DNA of 64,000 bases from an uncultured Pelagibacteraceae bacterium. Lineage in GTDB: Bacteria; Pseudomonadota; Alphaproteobacteria; Pelagibacterales; Pelagibacteraceae. Shown here piece by piece: positions 50,465-59,431 of this stretch. Each line of letters starts with the position of its first letter. Position 1 is the stretch's first letter. Position numbers and translations under genes: made by a program. The notes beneath the pieces were generated by a model. It was not told where the DNA came from, ran no database searches, and worked only from the letters and a program-made list of their open reading frames with translations. The stretch covers positions 62,001-126,000 of the forward strand of contig CACGED010000001.1 of NCBI GenBank assembly GCA_902571975.1, in the 5' to 3' direction.

Positions 50465-51892
50465 GATCAAATAAACATATTAAATCAATCATCTGCAATT
50501 TTATTAACCTTAATTATTAGTATCACTTTTGTAATAGTTGGCCTTGTATATTCAAAAAAATATCAAGGGTTAAACAATTATTTAGTTGCAAGTAGATCTG
50601 TAGGGACTTTTTCACTAACAACTAGTTTAGTTGCATCTGCTCTAGGTGCGTGGATTTTATTCGGTCCGGCATCAGCAGCAACCTGGGGAGGAGTAGGGGC
50701 TGTTATTGGATATTCTTTAGGGACAGCGTTTCCTCTTTTTGCATTAATTTATTTAGGAAAAAAATTTAGAGATAAATATTCAACAGGAAAATCATTAATT
50801 GAGGTGATTAGATCTAGATTTGGCTCACAATTATTTAAGTTAATTTTGTTTTTATCTATTTTCTATATGACTATTTTTTTAATAGCAGAAGTTACCGCCG
50901 TTTCAATTTTAATTAATTACATTTCAGGAACTGATCTATGGATCACGGCATTTATTGTAATTGTCAGCTCACTTGTCTACACTTTGTATGGTGGTCTTAG
51001 AGCTTCAATATTTACAGATAATATTCAATTTATAGTTTTTGGTTTGCTCTTAATAATTGCATTTTCTTATTTAATTTCTTTTAATTCTAATGATTTTAGT
51101 TTTGAGTTTGTAAAACAGAACAAACCCTATTTGTTAAGCTCAGGTTATTTGCCTAACTTTACTGCAGGCCTAACTTTTTTTATAGCTGTTGCAGCAACTA
51201 ATCTTTTTCATCAAGGTAACTGGCAAAGAGTTTATGCTGCTAAAAATAATAAAGTTTTAAAAAATAGCTTAATAGTTTCTTTTATAATTATTATACCAAT
51301 AGTATTCATGATGGGCTTTTCAGGTTTAGTTGCAACCTCCCAAAATCCAAGCGTAGTTCCTGACCTTGCATTCTTTTCTTTATTGTTAAAAGACCAAGCC
51401 ATCTTTTTATCAATAATAATAACTATTTTAGCAATTTCACTGACAGTGAGCAGTATAGATACACTGGTAAATGCTATCTCTAGTTTGATTATTGTTGATG
51501 GAAATAAAGTTATAAAATTTAAAGGTAATTATTTAAAATTATCTAAAAAAATTATAATAATTTTATCCTTGATTTCATTTTTTGTTGCATCAAAAGGATT
51601 AAGTATTTTATATCTATTTTTATTAGCTGATTTATTTTGTTGTGCAGCAGTATTAAGTGTATTTTATGGTTTTTATTCAAAATCATTTAATGAAAAAAAT
51701 GCATATGTTTCAATTATAGTTGGTTTAATTGGTGGAATTCTATTATTTCCTAGTCCCGATTTCTCAAAATCAATACTAGTAGGAATAATATTACCTGCTG
51801 ATTTTTTTCCAATATTTATCTCACAATCTTTGTTGTTTTGCTCATTTATTGTTGCAACACTCTTACCCATGGTTACGTGGAAATTGAGGTAA
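50462..51892 (+). CDS. thiV: Sodium:solute symporter under TPP control, probable thiamine-precursor transporter ThiV
   Basis: A 476-residue SSS-family transporter with about 13 helices. Typical segments: NNYLVASRSVGTFSLTTSLVASALGAW, the sodium-site region GPASAATWGGVGAVIGYSLGTAFP, VYTLYGGLRASIFTDNIQF and HQGNWQRVYAAKN. The TPP riboswitch in front of it ties it to thiamine or its precursor. SAR11 bacteria are known to need the pyrimidine precursor HMP and to carry such a riboswitch-controlled SSS transporter called ThiV; assignment here rests on that parallel. The gene ends 1 bp before the convergent helicase gene. Confidence 0.87.
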   Translation: MDQINILNQSSAILLTLIISITFVIVGLVYSKKYQGLNNYLVASRSVGTFSLTTSLVASALGAWILFGPASAATWGGVGAVIGYSLGTAFPLFALIYLGKKFRDKYSTGKSLIEVIRSRFGSQLFKLILFLSIFYMTIFLIAEVTAVSILINYISGTDLWITAFIVIVSSLVYTLYGGLRASIFTDNIQFIVFGLLLIIAFSYLISFNSNDFSFEFVKQNKPYLLSSGYLPNFTAGLTFFIAVAATNLFHQGNWQRVYAAKNNKVLKNSLIVSFIIIIPIVFMMGFSGLVATSQNPSVVPDLAFFSLLLKDQAIFLSIIITILAISLTVSSIDTLVNAISSLIIVDGNKVIKFKGNYLKLSKKIIIILSLISFFVASKGLSILYLFLLADLFCCAAVLSVFYGFYSKSFNEKNAYVSIIVGLIGGILLFPSPDFSKSILVGIILPADFFPIFISQSLLFCSFIVATLLPMVTWKLR

Positions 51893-51893
51893 T

Positions 51894-53339
51894 TTAATTT
51901 TTTTTAAATTTTTTAAAGGAGAAGTTTCTTGGTCTTTTTCTATTCTTAAATTTTTTCTTAAATTTAAATTTTTTTCTACTATCAGGATTATCACTTTGCT
52001 CTTTTAAGTTATCAGTATGAAATTTTTTAAATTTTTTATTTTTAAACTTAAAATTCTTTTTTTTATCAAATTCACTACCACTGTTGTTTGGCTTATCTGA
52101 ATTAGACTTTTTAAATTTATTACTTTTAAACTTAAATTTTCTTTTGTTATCCCGCCTATCGTTTCTATTTCCGCTATCTTTGAATGATTTACCTCTTTTT
52201 TTAAATTTTTTATTTTTTTTGTTAGATTTTCTATTAAAACTTTCTTCTAATTTAAAATTTGGATTTATTAATTTCTGAATTTCTCTCCACATACTACGAT
52301 CATTATTTGTTAAGAAGGTAAGTGCCGATCCTTCTTTACCTGCTCTACCTGTTCTACCAACTCTATGAATATAATCCTCAGGTACTTGTGGCAGATCATA
52401 ATTTATTACATGTTGAATTAATGGAATATCCAATCCTCTAGCAGCAACATCAGTTGCAACTAAAATTCTATTTTTACCAGATCTGAATCCTCTAATAACT
52501 CTGTCTCTTTTACTTTGTCTTAGATTTCCATGAATTGCCTCTGCTGAATGAGCATCATATTTTAATCTTTTTACAATTTTATCTGCACCATGTTTTGTTT
52601 TAACAAAAACTAATATTGAACCTTGTCTCTCAACTAATTGATTGATTAATTCATGATATTTTTTATCTGGAGTTATCTGAAAGGTTTCTTGTTTAATTTT
52701 TTCTATTGGAGTTGAAACTGATCCAACTGAAATTCTTTCTGGTTTTCTCAAATATTTTTCAGAAATTTTTAATATATTATTCGGCAAAGTGGCTGAAAAT
52801 AATAATGTTTGATGTTCCTTTGGGATAAATTTTAAAATTATTTCAATTTGAGGCGTAAACCCCATATCAAGCATTCTATCAGTTTCATCTAAAACTAAGT
52901 AATTAACTCTTGATAAATTTAAGCTTTTTCTTTTTAAATGATCGTTAATTCTGCCTGGTGTTCCAACAATTATTCGAGCTCTTTTATTTAACTGTCTTAG
53001 TTGTTTTTGCATACTTTCTCCACCAATCAAAAGAGCATTGCCAATTCTTATATCTCCTAAAGTAAGTTTAGATATCGTACCCATTACCTGACTAGCTAAT
53101 TCTCTCGTTGGGCATATGATTAAAGCCATTGCATTTTTATTGATGATCAATTTATTTATCAGTGGAATTGTAAAAGCTAAGGTTTTGCCAGTACCAGTTT
53201 GTGCAGTTCCAAGAACATCTTTTCCCTCAAGTGCAATCGGTATTGCTTGAGATTGAATTGGTGTGGGTGTGATAAAATTTGAATACTTAATTGAACTCTT
53301 TAGTTTGTTTTCTATGTCTAATTCATTAAAGTTTTTCAT
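51894..53339 (-). CDS. DEAD-box RNA helicase with Lys/Phe-rich tail
   Basis: A 481-residue ATP-dependent RNA helicase. Conserved motifs in order: Q motif TPTPIQSQAIP, AQTGTGKT, PTRELASQ, TPGRI, DETD in place of DEAD, SATLP, VATDVAARGLDIP and HRVGRTGRAG. The last 110 residues are a low-complexity basic tail built from repeated KFKFK and KFKK units with Asn and Asp spacers, probably for RNA binding. It resembles RhlE-type helicases of cold-adapted ribosome assembly. The ATG at 53339 is chosen over an in-frame TTG 51 bp upstream because the Q-motif domain begins just after it. Confidence 0.92.
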   Translation of the reverse strand: MKNFNELDIENKLKSSIKYSNFITPTPIQSQAIPIALEGKDVLGTAQTGTGKTLAFTIPLINKLIINKNAMALIICPTRELASQVMGTISKLTLGDIRIGNALLIGGESMQKQLRQLNKRARIIVGTPGRINDHLKRKSLNLSRVNYLVLDETDRMLDMGFTPQIEIILKFIPKEHQTLLFSATLPNNILKISEKYLRKPERISVGSVSTPIEKIKQETFQITPDKKYHELINQLVERQGSILVFVKTKHGADKIVKRLKYDAHSAEAIHGNLRQSKRDRVIRGFRSGKNRILVATDVAARGLDIPLIQHVINYDLPQVPEDYIHRVGRTGRAGKEGSALTFLTNNDRSMWREIQKLINPNFKLEESFNRKSNKKNKKFKKRGKSFKDSGNRNDRRDNKRKFKFKSNKFKKSNSDKPNNSGSEFDKKKNFKFKNKKFKKFHTDNLKEQSDNPDSRKKFKFKKKFKNRKRPRNFSFKKFKKN

Positions 53340-53494
53340 GCTTGATTCTTTTAAAGATATATAGAAAATGCTTATATGTTCTAATGCCAATTACAATAAA
53401 TCATTTATTTAGAACTTTAGAATGCTTATAATTGACATAAACTGGACACTTTGAAACTTGTAGGAAACCAATATAATTTATATAAATAACTATA

Positions 53495-54604
53495 ATGCTC
53501 TCTTTTATATTGCCATTTATTGTACTGATTTTGGTAGTTGTTTTCATACATGAATATGGTCATTATTATTTTGCAAAAAGATATGGAGTTGGTGTAACTG
53601 ACTTTTCAATAGGTTTTGGCAGAGAATTGATTGGTTGGAATGATAAATCGGGAACTAGATGGAAAATTTGCTGGATACCTCTTGGAGGCTATGTCAAATT
53701 TTTTGGTGACAGAAATGTATTTTCTCAAGCTGATCAAGGAGAATTGTTAAAAAAATATAACAAAGAGGACCAAGAAAAACTCTTTGTAACAAAACCTTTA
53801 TATCAAAGGTCTTTAATTGTAGCAGGTGGGCCAATAGCAAATTTCGTTTTAGCAATATTTATTTTTTTATTCATATATATGTTTGCCGGAAAAGACTTTA
53901 CGCCAGCAGTTATTGATGAAGTTCAAAAAGATAGTCCAGCAGAAGTAGCGGGGATGCAAAAAAATGATGTGATACTTGAAATAGACAACAATAAAGTTGA
54001 GAGTATTCTTGATGTTTCTAAACTGATTTTAATGTCAACATCTGAGATAGTTGATTTCAAAATTTCTAGATATGATCAAGAGGTATTATTAAAGGTTAAA
54101 CCAAAAATTGTTGCAGGCGTTGATAATTTAGGAAATAAAATTAATAAAAGAATAGTTGGTATTAAACTAAGTCCATATAACAATGAAATAAATCATAAAC
54201 GATTAGGGCCAGCAAATGCATTAATAGAGTCTGTTAAAGAAGTCTATTTTGTAACTACTTCATCTCTTAAATATATGGGTTCAATGCTTACTGGATCTGG
54301 AGATAGTTCACAGTTAGGTGGGCCAATTAGAATAGCAAAAATTTCAGGACAAGTAGCAGAATTTGGAATATTACCATTTATTAGTATGATGGCCTATATA
54401 TCGATAAGTTTAGGCTTAATTAACCTATTTCCAATCCCACTTTTAGATGGGGGTCATTTAATGTTTTATGCATTTGAAAAAGTTTTAGGGAAGCCATTAA
54501 GTCAAAAAACACAAGAAGGTTTTTTTCGAATCGGAATGTTTTTATTGTTAACTTTAATGTTTTTTGCAACATTCAATGACCTTAAAGATTTAGGCTTATT
54601 TTAA
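53495..54604 (+). CDS. rseP: Site-2 protease RseP/MmpA
   Basis: A 369-residue intramembrane zinc protease. The HEYGH metal-binding motif lies in the first helix (VVVFIHEYGHYYFAKRYG), followed by PLGGYVKFFGD; one PDZ domain (about 130-210) contains the DSPAEVAGMQKNDVI turn; the second metal site is in LGLINLFPIPLLDGGHLMFY. It cleaves membrane-bound regulators and signal-peptide remnants. In most proteobacteria rseP is between dxr and bamA; here it stands alone between a divergent helicase gene and the HU gene. The start has no strong ribosome-binding site. Confidence 0.95.
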   Translation: MLSFILPFIVLILVVVFIHEYGHYYFAKRYGVGVTDFSIGFGRELIGWNDKSGTRWKICWIPLGGYVKFFGDRNVFSQADQGELLKKYNKEDQEKLFVTKPLYQRSLIVAGGPIANFVLAIFIFLFIYMFAGKDFTPAVIDEVQKDSPAEVAGMQKNDVILEIDNNKVESILDVSKLILMSTSEIVDFKISRYDQEVLLKVKPKIVAGVDNLGNKINKRIVGIKLSPYNNEINHKRLGPANALIESVKEVYFVTTSSLKYMGSMLTGSGDSSQLGGPIRIAKISGQVAEFGILPFISMMAYISISLGLINLFPIPLLDGGHLMFYAFEKVLGKPLSQKTQEGFFRIGMFLLLTLMFFATFNDLKDLGLF

Positions 54605-54755
54605 AGGGATTTTCGAACGTTAAAAAAGCTATATAAATCAATACTTATTTACAACTATATGTTGTGGTAAATTTAATTAGAGACACAAAAAAAAAGCTTG
54701 AATTATCAACGATTTTGTTAAGTATATAAATATAACCTTTAAAACCGGAGCTAAA

Positions 54756-55031
54756 ATGAACAAAAAACAACTTATAGCAAAATTAGCAGGGTCATTAAAT
54801 CAAAGTAAAGCTGATGCTGAGCGTACGTTTGATACGATTACCAACACTATTTTGGACGCTTTAAAAGGCGACGATAATGTTAAAATTGCTGGTTTTGGAA
54901 CATATAAAGTGGCTAAACGAAAAGCCCGAATTGGTCGAAATCCAAGAACTGGAGAACAAATCCAAATCGCTGCTTCTCAAAAGGTAAAGTTTTTACCTGC
55001 AAAAGCGCTTAAAGAAGTTTTCAATAAATAA
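54756..55031 (+). CDS. hup: HU-family nucleoid protein
   Basis: A 91-residue DNA-binding protein. The N-terminal helices start MNKKQLIAKLAGSLNQSKADAERTFD, and the beta-arm carries the HU/IHF signature KIAGFGTYKVAKRKARIGRNPRTGE with the intercalating Pro in RNPRTG. It bends and compacts DNA as a homodimer. A ribosome-binding site (CCGGAG) precedes the ATG by 6 bp and a strong intrinsic terminator follows, so it is a single-gene unit. GC content is noticeably higher in the DNA-binding arm codons than in neighbours, as usual for highly expressed genes. Confidence 0.95.
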   Translation: MNKKQLIAKLAGSLNQSKADAERTFDTITNTILDALKGDDNVKIAGFGTYKVAKRKARIGRNPRTGEQIQIAASQKVKFLPAKALKEVFNK

Positions 55032-55040
55032 ACTTTTTAA

Positions 55041-55085
55041 AACAGCCTTTATTAAAAATTAAAATTTAATAAAGGCTGTTTTTTT
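55041..55085 (+). terminator. Intrinsic terminator of the HU gene
   Basis: AACAGCCTTTATTAAA and its complement form a 16-bp perfect stem with an 8-nt loop, followed by seven T residues (55079-55085). This is the clearest rho-independent terminator in the window apart from that of amt. Confidence 0.92.
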
Positions 55086-55198
55086 ATACTAGCATACGGT
55101 GTACTACATGCAAATACTGCATATCTCTTTTAAATAACAATCAATAGTTTTTAGTTTTATTAAATCTATAACAACCTCTTTAATTAAATGGAGGTGAA

Positions 55199-56500
55199 AT
55201 GGTTAAACTTTTAAAAAAACTGGCTGGTCCATTAGTAAGTTTATTTTTCTTACTAAATATGACTAGTGCAGGTTATGCTGAAACTACAGTTTCAGCAGAA
55301 GTTGGTTTCATATTCAATACATTTCTTTTCTTGGTTTGTGGTTTCTTAGTAATGTTTATGGCAGCAGGTTTTGCCATGCTCGAATCAGGGATGGTAACAT
55401 CAAAAAGTGTATCAGTAATATGTGCCAAAAATATTGGATTATTTTCAATAGCTGGAATTATGTTCTGGATGGTTGGATATAATTTAGCATACGGAATCCC
55501 AGAAGGTGGATACATTGGAAGCTTTACTCCATGGTCTGATGCAAGTTCAGTTGATACTGGATATGCAGATGGATCTGATTGGTATTTCCAAATGGTTTTC
55601 TGTGCAACGACAGTTTCAATTGTATCTGGAACATTAGCTGAAAGAATTAAATTATGGCCGTTCTTTTTATTTGCGGCTATTCTATCAGGAATTATCTATC
55701 CAATCGTTATGGGTTGGCAGTGGGGAGGTGGCTGGTTAGCAGCTGCTGGTTTCTCTGACTTTGCTGGTTCAACACTTGTTCACTCAACTGGAGGTGCAGC
55801 AGCATTAGCTGGAGCAATTCTTTTAGGAGCTAGAACTGGTAGATTTGATAAATCTGGAGCAGCTAAACCTATGAAGCCATTTGCAGCATCTTCTGTACCA
55901 TTGGTAACAGTTGGTGTATTTATTTTGTGGCTAGGTTGGTTCGGATTTAATGGTGGATCACAATTAGCGATGGGAACATTTGATGATGCAGTAGCAGTCT
56001 CAAATATTTTCATTAATACAAACTTAGCAGCCTGTGGTGGTGTATTAGCAGCTGGTGCAATAACAAGATTAATGTCGGGTAAAACTGATGTCATTCAAAT
56101 GCTTAACGGAGCAATTGGTGGTCTTGTTGCAATTACAGCTGAACCATTAATGCCTTCACCGCTAGCAGCAATTCTTATAGGTGCGATCGGTGGAATAATA
56201 GTTGTCTTTGGAACTAAATTATTATTCTCACTAAAAATCGATGATGTAGTAGGTGCAGTACCTGCTCACTTGTTTGCTGGAATTTGGGGAACTTTAGCAG
56301 TTCCACTAACTAACGGTGATGCATCATTCGGAGCGCAGCTTCTAGGAGTAATCTCAATCAATGCATTTGTATTCGTAGTATCTCTAATAGTATGGGGAAT
56401 TATGAAGGGAACAATGGGTATAAGATTGAGTAAAGAAGCAGAAAGACTTGGTACAGATGTTACAGAGTCTGGAGTAATCGCATACGCAATAAGAGACTAA
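55199..56500 (+). CDS. amt: Ammonium transporter
   Basis: A 433-residue Amt-family channel with an N-terminal signal-like segment ending GYAE and eleven helices. Family landmarks: FAMLESGMVTSKSV in helix 1-2, SGTLAERIKLWPF, the DFAGSTLVHSTGGAAALAGAI segment with the first pore His, and VVGAVPAHLFAGIWGTLAVPL with the second. It imports ammonium or methylammonium. The ribosome-binding site is TGGAGGTG. The upstream spacer (55086-55198) has no obvious sigma-54 site. No glnK gene follows, so post-translational control by a PII protein would be from elsewhere. Confidence 0.95.
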   Translation: MVKLLKKLAGPLVSLFFLLNMTSAGYAETTVSAEVGFIFNTFLFLVCGFLVMFMAAGFAMLESGMVTSKSVSVICAKNIGLFSIAGIMFWMVGYNLAYGIPEGGYIGSFTPWSDASSVDTGYADGSDWYFQMVFCATTVSIVSGTLAERIKLWPFFLFAAILSGIIYPIVMGWQWGGGWLAAAGFSDFAGSTLVHSTGGAAALAGAILLGARTGRFDKSGAAKPMKPFAASSVPLVTVGVFILWLGWFGFNGGSQLAMGTFDDAVAVSNIFINTNLAACGGVLAAGAITRLMSGKTDVIQMLNGAIGGLVAITAEPLMPSPLAAILIGAIGGIIVVFGTKLLFSLKIDDVVGAVPAHLFAGIWGTLAVPLTNGDASFGAQLLGVISINAFVFVVSLIVWGIMKGTMGIRLSKEAERLGTDVTESGVIAYAIRD

Positions 56501-56530
56501 AGAATAACTATCTCTCTCTCTATAGTTGAT

Positions 56531-56560
56531 AAAAGGCCCCTTAACTGGGGCCTTTTTTTT
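56531..56560 (+). terminator. Intrinsic terminator of amt
   Basis: AAAAGGCCCC and GGGGCCTTTT form a 10-bp GC-rich stem with a 6-nt loop followed by a run of T residues to 56560. The stem overlaps the stop region of the convergent bcp gene by two bases. Confidence 0.93.
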
Positions 56561-57002
56561 AGATATTTTTTATGAAGTCTAAAACCTCTGCAGCATGGCC
56601 CGCTGCCTTAACGTTTCTCCATTCCTTAATGATTTTATTTTTCTCAATAATAAAAGTACTTCTTACTGTACCCATAAATTCTCGACCCATAAATTTCTTT
56701 TTGGCCCAAGCTTTATAAGCTTTTAAAGAAGTTTTATCTTCGTCTGCTAATAGTTCAAATTTTAAATTAAGTTTTTTACTCCATTTTTCGTGACTTTCTA
56801 AACTATCTTTAGATATTCCAAAAATAGTGCATCCAAGTTTCTCAAATTTACTCAATAGTTTATTAAAATCATTTGTTTCAATTGTACATCCACTTGTATT
56901 ATCTTTCGGATAGAAATAGACGATGATAAATTTTGATTTTACTTTACTTAATTCAACAGTTTTACCTGACGTAGATGATAATTTAAAATTTGGAGCTTTC
57001 AT
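56559..57002 (-). CDS. bcp: Thioredoxin-dependent thiol peroxidase (BCP/PrxQ)
   Basis: A 147-residue peroxiredoxin. The active site YFYPKDNTSGCTIETNDF contains the peroxidatic Cys; the resolving Cys that follows five residues later in E. coli BCP is replaced (TIETN), so this is a 1-Cys or atypical form. GKTVELSKVKSKFIIVYFYP and the later GREFMGTVRSTFII are the usual family segments. It reduces hydroperoxides with thioredoxin. Divergent from the rhodanese gene across 58 bp. Confidence 0.92.
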   Translation of the reverse strand: MKAPNFKLSSTSGKTVELSKVKSKFIIVYFYPKDNTSGCTIETNDFNKLLSKFEKLGCTIFGISKDSLESHEKWSKKLNLKFELLADEDKTSLKAYKAWAKKKFMGREFMGTVRSTFIIEKNKIIKEWRNVKAAGHAAEVLDFIKNI

Positions 57003-57060
57003 TTAATAACCTTTATTTAATTTATATAGTAATATTTTTAATTTTGTGTAATAAACATTT

Positions 57061-57447
57061 ATGACAATAAAATCAGCATCAACTTTAGTCGCAGAAGCTT
57101 TAAAAGAAATTAAAACAATATCACCTGAGGAAGCTCTAGAAAAATTAAATAATGATAAATGTAATCTTATCGATATCAGGGATGTAAGAGAGTTAGAAAG
57201 ATTAGGAAGAATAGAAAAGTCTTCTCACATACCAAGAGGAATGCTGGAATTTTGGATGGATCCAGATAGTCAATATTTTAAAGATGGTAAAATTGATATG
57301 AATAAGGAAATGGTTCTTTTTTGTGCTGGCGGTCTAAGATCAGCACTAGCAACAAAAACATTACAAAGTATGGGTTTTAAAAATATTTGCCATGTAGATG
57401 GTGGTTTTGGATCAATGCAAAATTCAGGTTTTAAAGTAGTAAAGTAA
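57061..57447 (+). CDS. Rhodanese-domain protein
   Basis: A 128-residue single rhodanese domain. CNLIDIRDVRELERLGRIEKSSHIPRGMLEFW is the entry segment with the Arg contacts, and the active-site loop LFCAGGLRSALATK holds the persulfide-carrying Cys. It transfers sulfane sulfur to thiols or to another acceptor. No signal peptide. The neighbouring genes give no partner, though the sulfide unit at 10.8-14.6 kb could supply persulfides. Confidence 0.9.
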   Translation: MTIKSASTLVAEALKEIKTISPEEALEKLNNDKCNLIDIRDVRELERLGRIEKSSHIPRGMLEFWMDPDSQYFKDGKIDMNKEMVLFCAGGLRSALATKTLQSMGFKNICHVDGGFGSMQNSGFKVVK

Positions 57448-57455
57448 TTTAGCTT

Positions 57456-57929
57456 TTAATCTAACAAACTTATTCTTTTAGCGTAGAACATTCTTATTAT
57501 CCAATAAATAACTAAACCTAAAGGACCAATAAAGTAAGTAATTATTATTGGAACAAACACTATATATTTAGACATAAATAATTTTTGACTATCTTTCATC
57601 ATCCACGCTCCACAAAATAAATTTATTGCTAAAAAATGTGTCCAGAACATAATTAGAAAAGCTTCAGCCTCAAAAAGATTTCTCAAGTCATACAGACCAA
57701 GGTACAACGTAAAATTATAATCAAAATCATATCCAGAAATATAGAAATAATAACCTAGATAAATATAGACAGCTGTTAAAACAAAAAATGGAAACACAGA
57801 AGTAACCAATAATCCACAAATCTTTGACTGTGGAAAAATAATCAGAATTAACCAGAAGGGTATTACACCTATATTTAACCACAAATAAATCATCTCAATA
57901 GTAAAAAAAGCTGCTATTTGTTCAATCAT
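57456..57929 (-). CDS. ABA4-like (DUF4281) membrane protein
   Basis: A 157-residue membrane protein with four or five helices. The segment FLIMFWTHFLAINLFCGAWMM followed by FVPIIITYFIGPLGLVIYWIIR matches the W-H-F-L-A and GP-GLL-Y patterns of the ABA4-like family. In plants ABA4 is needed for neoxanthin synthesis; bacterial members have no assigned activity but are often linked to carotenoids. No carotenoid gene is nearby here. The gene is convergent with the rhodanese gene and divergent from recX. Confidence 0.75.
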   Translation of the reverse strand: MIEQIAAFFTIEMIYLWLNIGVIPFWLILIIFPQSKICGLLVTSVFPFFVLTAVYIYLGYYFYISGYDFDYNFTLYLGLYDLRNLFEAEAFLIMFWTHFLAINLFCGAWMMKDSQKLFMSKYIVFVPIIITYFIGPLGLVIYWIIRMFYAKRISLLD

Positions 57930-57958
57930 ATTATTTTTATATTATATTAAATAAAACA

Positions 57959-58522
57959 ATGATTCCCATAAAAAATAAAAAAAAGACTTTAGAAGTAACC
58001 GTTGATGAGATGACGAATTTTGCACTTAATTATGTAGAAAAATTTGCACCATCTAAACAACAATTAAGAACTTATTTATTAAAAAAATATTTAACATCAA
58101 GGAGCCCTAATATAAAAAAAAACGATGTTTCTAATCTCATAGATATTGTTCTTGAGGATTTAGAGAAATCAAAGTTTATAAACGATAAGTTTTATTCAGA
58201 GTCTAAAGCAAAAAGTTTAATACAAAGAGGATCATCTATAAACAAAATAAGAAATTACTTAATGAATAAAGGTGTAGGTGAAAAATATATTAAAAATACA
58301 ATTGAACAAATAAAAGACAAGAATGAAGATCAGGATTTTTTTTCAGCCATAAAAATCTGTAAAAAGAAAAGAATTGGACCATCAAGACAAGAGGATAATC
58401 GACCTTTGTTTTATAAAAAGGATATAGGAGTATTAGCTCGTTCAGGTTTCGATTTTGAAGTTTCAAGAAGAGTTATGGATCTTGAAAAAGATGAATATTT
58501 AAAAATAATTAATCTTCTTTAG
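57959..58522 (+). CDS. recX: RecX-family regulatory protein
   Basis: A 187-residue protein of the RecX family, made of three-helix repeats: NFALNYVEKFAPSKQQLRTYLLKK, then DLEKSKFINDKFYSESKAKSLIQRGSSINKIRNYL, and GFDFEVSRRVMDL near the C-terminus. RecX binds RecA filaments and moderates recombination. recA is not adjacent. The 3' end overlaps the convergent 48-residue microprotein gene by 14 bp. The C-terminal repeat is less conserved but complete. Confidence 0.82.
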   Translation: MIPIKNKKKTLEVTVDEMTNFALNYVEKFAPSKQQLRTYLLKKYLTSRSPNIKKNDVSNLIDIVLEDLEKSKFINDKFYSESKAKSLIQRGSSINKIRNYLMNKGVGEKYIKNTIEQIKDKNEDQDFFSAIKICKKKRIGPSRQEDNRPLFYKKDIGVLARSGFDFEVSRRVMDLEKDEYLKIINLL

Positions 58523-58655
58523 TTTTTTTATTTTTTTCTTCTAAATAGTATTGAATTTTATTTCTAATATAATTTTTAACCATCACAAATACAATTAAAC
58601 CAAATATTGATACAGATACAATTATAATTAAAATTATTCTTAATTGTTCGCTCAT
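58509..58655 (-). CDS. 48-residue single-pass membrane microprotein
   Basis: An ATG frame of 48 codons: a short polar start MSEQLR, a hydrophobic helix at residues 7-26 (IILIIIVSVSIFGLIVFVMV) and a charged tail with NYIRNKIQYYLEEKNKK. The start codon overlaps the stop codon of the cysQ-type gene as TAATG, as in other coupled genes in this window, which supports its reality. It is the last gene of a leftward three-gene unit. The function is unknown; it may be a small subunit or regulator in the membrane. Confidence 0.6.
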   Translation of the reverse strand: MSEQLRIILIIIVSVSIFGLIVFVMVKNYIRNKIQYYLEEKNKKTKED

Positions 58656-59431
58656 TATAAATTTTTACTTCTCTTTAAAATTATACTTGGATTTTTAAAA
58701 TCTTTTTTACCATACGTAATTTCATTGCCATTAAAATCTGTTACTATCCCACCTGCGTTTTCAAGTATCGCATGCCCTGCAGCTATATCCCATTCGCAAG
58801 CTCTTGGCTCAGCAACATACCCATCAAATTCTCCTGTAGCTATTACACAAAATTTAAGAGAACTTTTCATTCGAACGTGTTGCGTAACTCCTAAATCTTT
58901 ATGTATTTTTTCAATTTCAGGTTTAAGTTTATTTGAATATGAAACTACTTTTATTGAATCTTTAGGAGTAATTTTTTTACAGTCTAACTTTATAGTTTTG
59001 TTTGAAGTAAATTCATATGATTGATCTTTTCCAAAACTATAAAACATCCTTTTTTTTGCAGGCACATTAATTAAACCAGCAATAGCTTTTCCATTTAATA
59101 TTAATCCAGCATTAATAGTGAATTCCTCACCATCATTTATATAGTCGTATGTTCCGTCAATTGGATCAACTAGCCAGAAGTTTTTTAAATTAGTTTTAGA
59201 TTTATTGTGCGAAGTTTCCTCAGAAACAACAGGGATATCTGGCGTCAACTCTAGTAATTTTTTTGTGATAATTTTATTTACCTCAAGATCACCATTGCTA
59301 ACAGGAGTATTGTCCGATTTGACTTCCTTATTTAAACCCTCATTTCTTAGTTTTATTGAAACTTCTCCAGCTTCTAAAAAAGTATCGATTAGACTTTCCA
59401 CAACATTTTTTATTTTATCATCATCAATCAT
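58655..59431 (-). CDS. cysQ: 3'(2'),5'-bisphosphate nucleotidase / IMPase-family enzyme
   Basis: A 258-residue phosphatase of the IMPase family closest to CysQ: VVSEETSHN with the metal-binding Glu, LVDPIDGTYDYINDGEEFTIN, and the C-terminal ACEWDIAAGHAILENAGG. CysQ degrades the phosphoadenosine phosphate left by sulfate and sulfonate metabolism. The ATG at 59431 is used because it lies inside the 3' end of the DUF3553 gene and avoids a TTG start 21 bp upstream. It is coupled to both neighbours by overlapping codons. A histidinol phosphatase-like paralogue is at 296-1099. Confidence 0.85.
   Translation of the reverse strand: MIDDDKIKNVVESLIDTFLEAGEVSIKLRNEGLNKEVKSDNTPVSNGDLEVNKIITKKLLELTPDIPVVSEETSHNKSKTNLKNFWLVDPIDGTYDYINDGEEFTINAGLILNGKAIAGLINVPAKKRMFYSFGKDQSYEFTSNKTIKLDCKKITPKDSIKVVSYSNKLKPEIEKIHKDLGVTQHVRMKSSLKFCVIATGEFDGYVAEPRACEWDIAAGHAILENAGGIVTDFNGNEITYGKKDFKNPSIILKRSKNL

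Noticed and set aside
50334-50474. A 46-codon ATG frame running through the TPP aptamer into the thiV start
   Set aside because: It passes through highly conserved aptamer blocks, so its sequence is explained by RNA structure, and it has no ribosome-binding site. Treated as an accidental open frame.
53443-53450. TGGACACT upstream of rseP, identical to the right half of operator copy C
   Set aside because: The left CCCA half and spacing do not match; a single 8-bp half-site is weak evidence.
55780-56094. Open frame on the minus strand inside amt
   Set aside because: It mirrors the codon bias of a strongly conserved membrane-protein gene, has no start signals and its product resembles no protein family. 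The same holds for other long antisense frames, e.g. in tauB and hisD-like genes.
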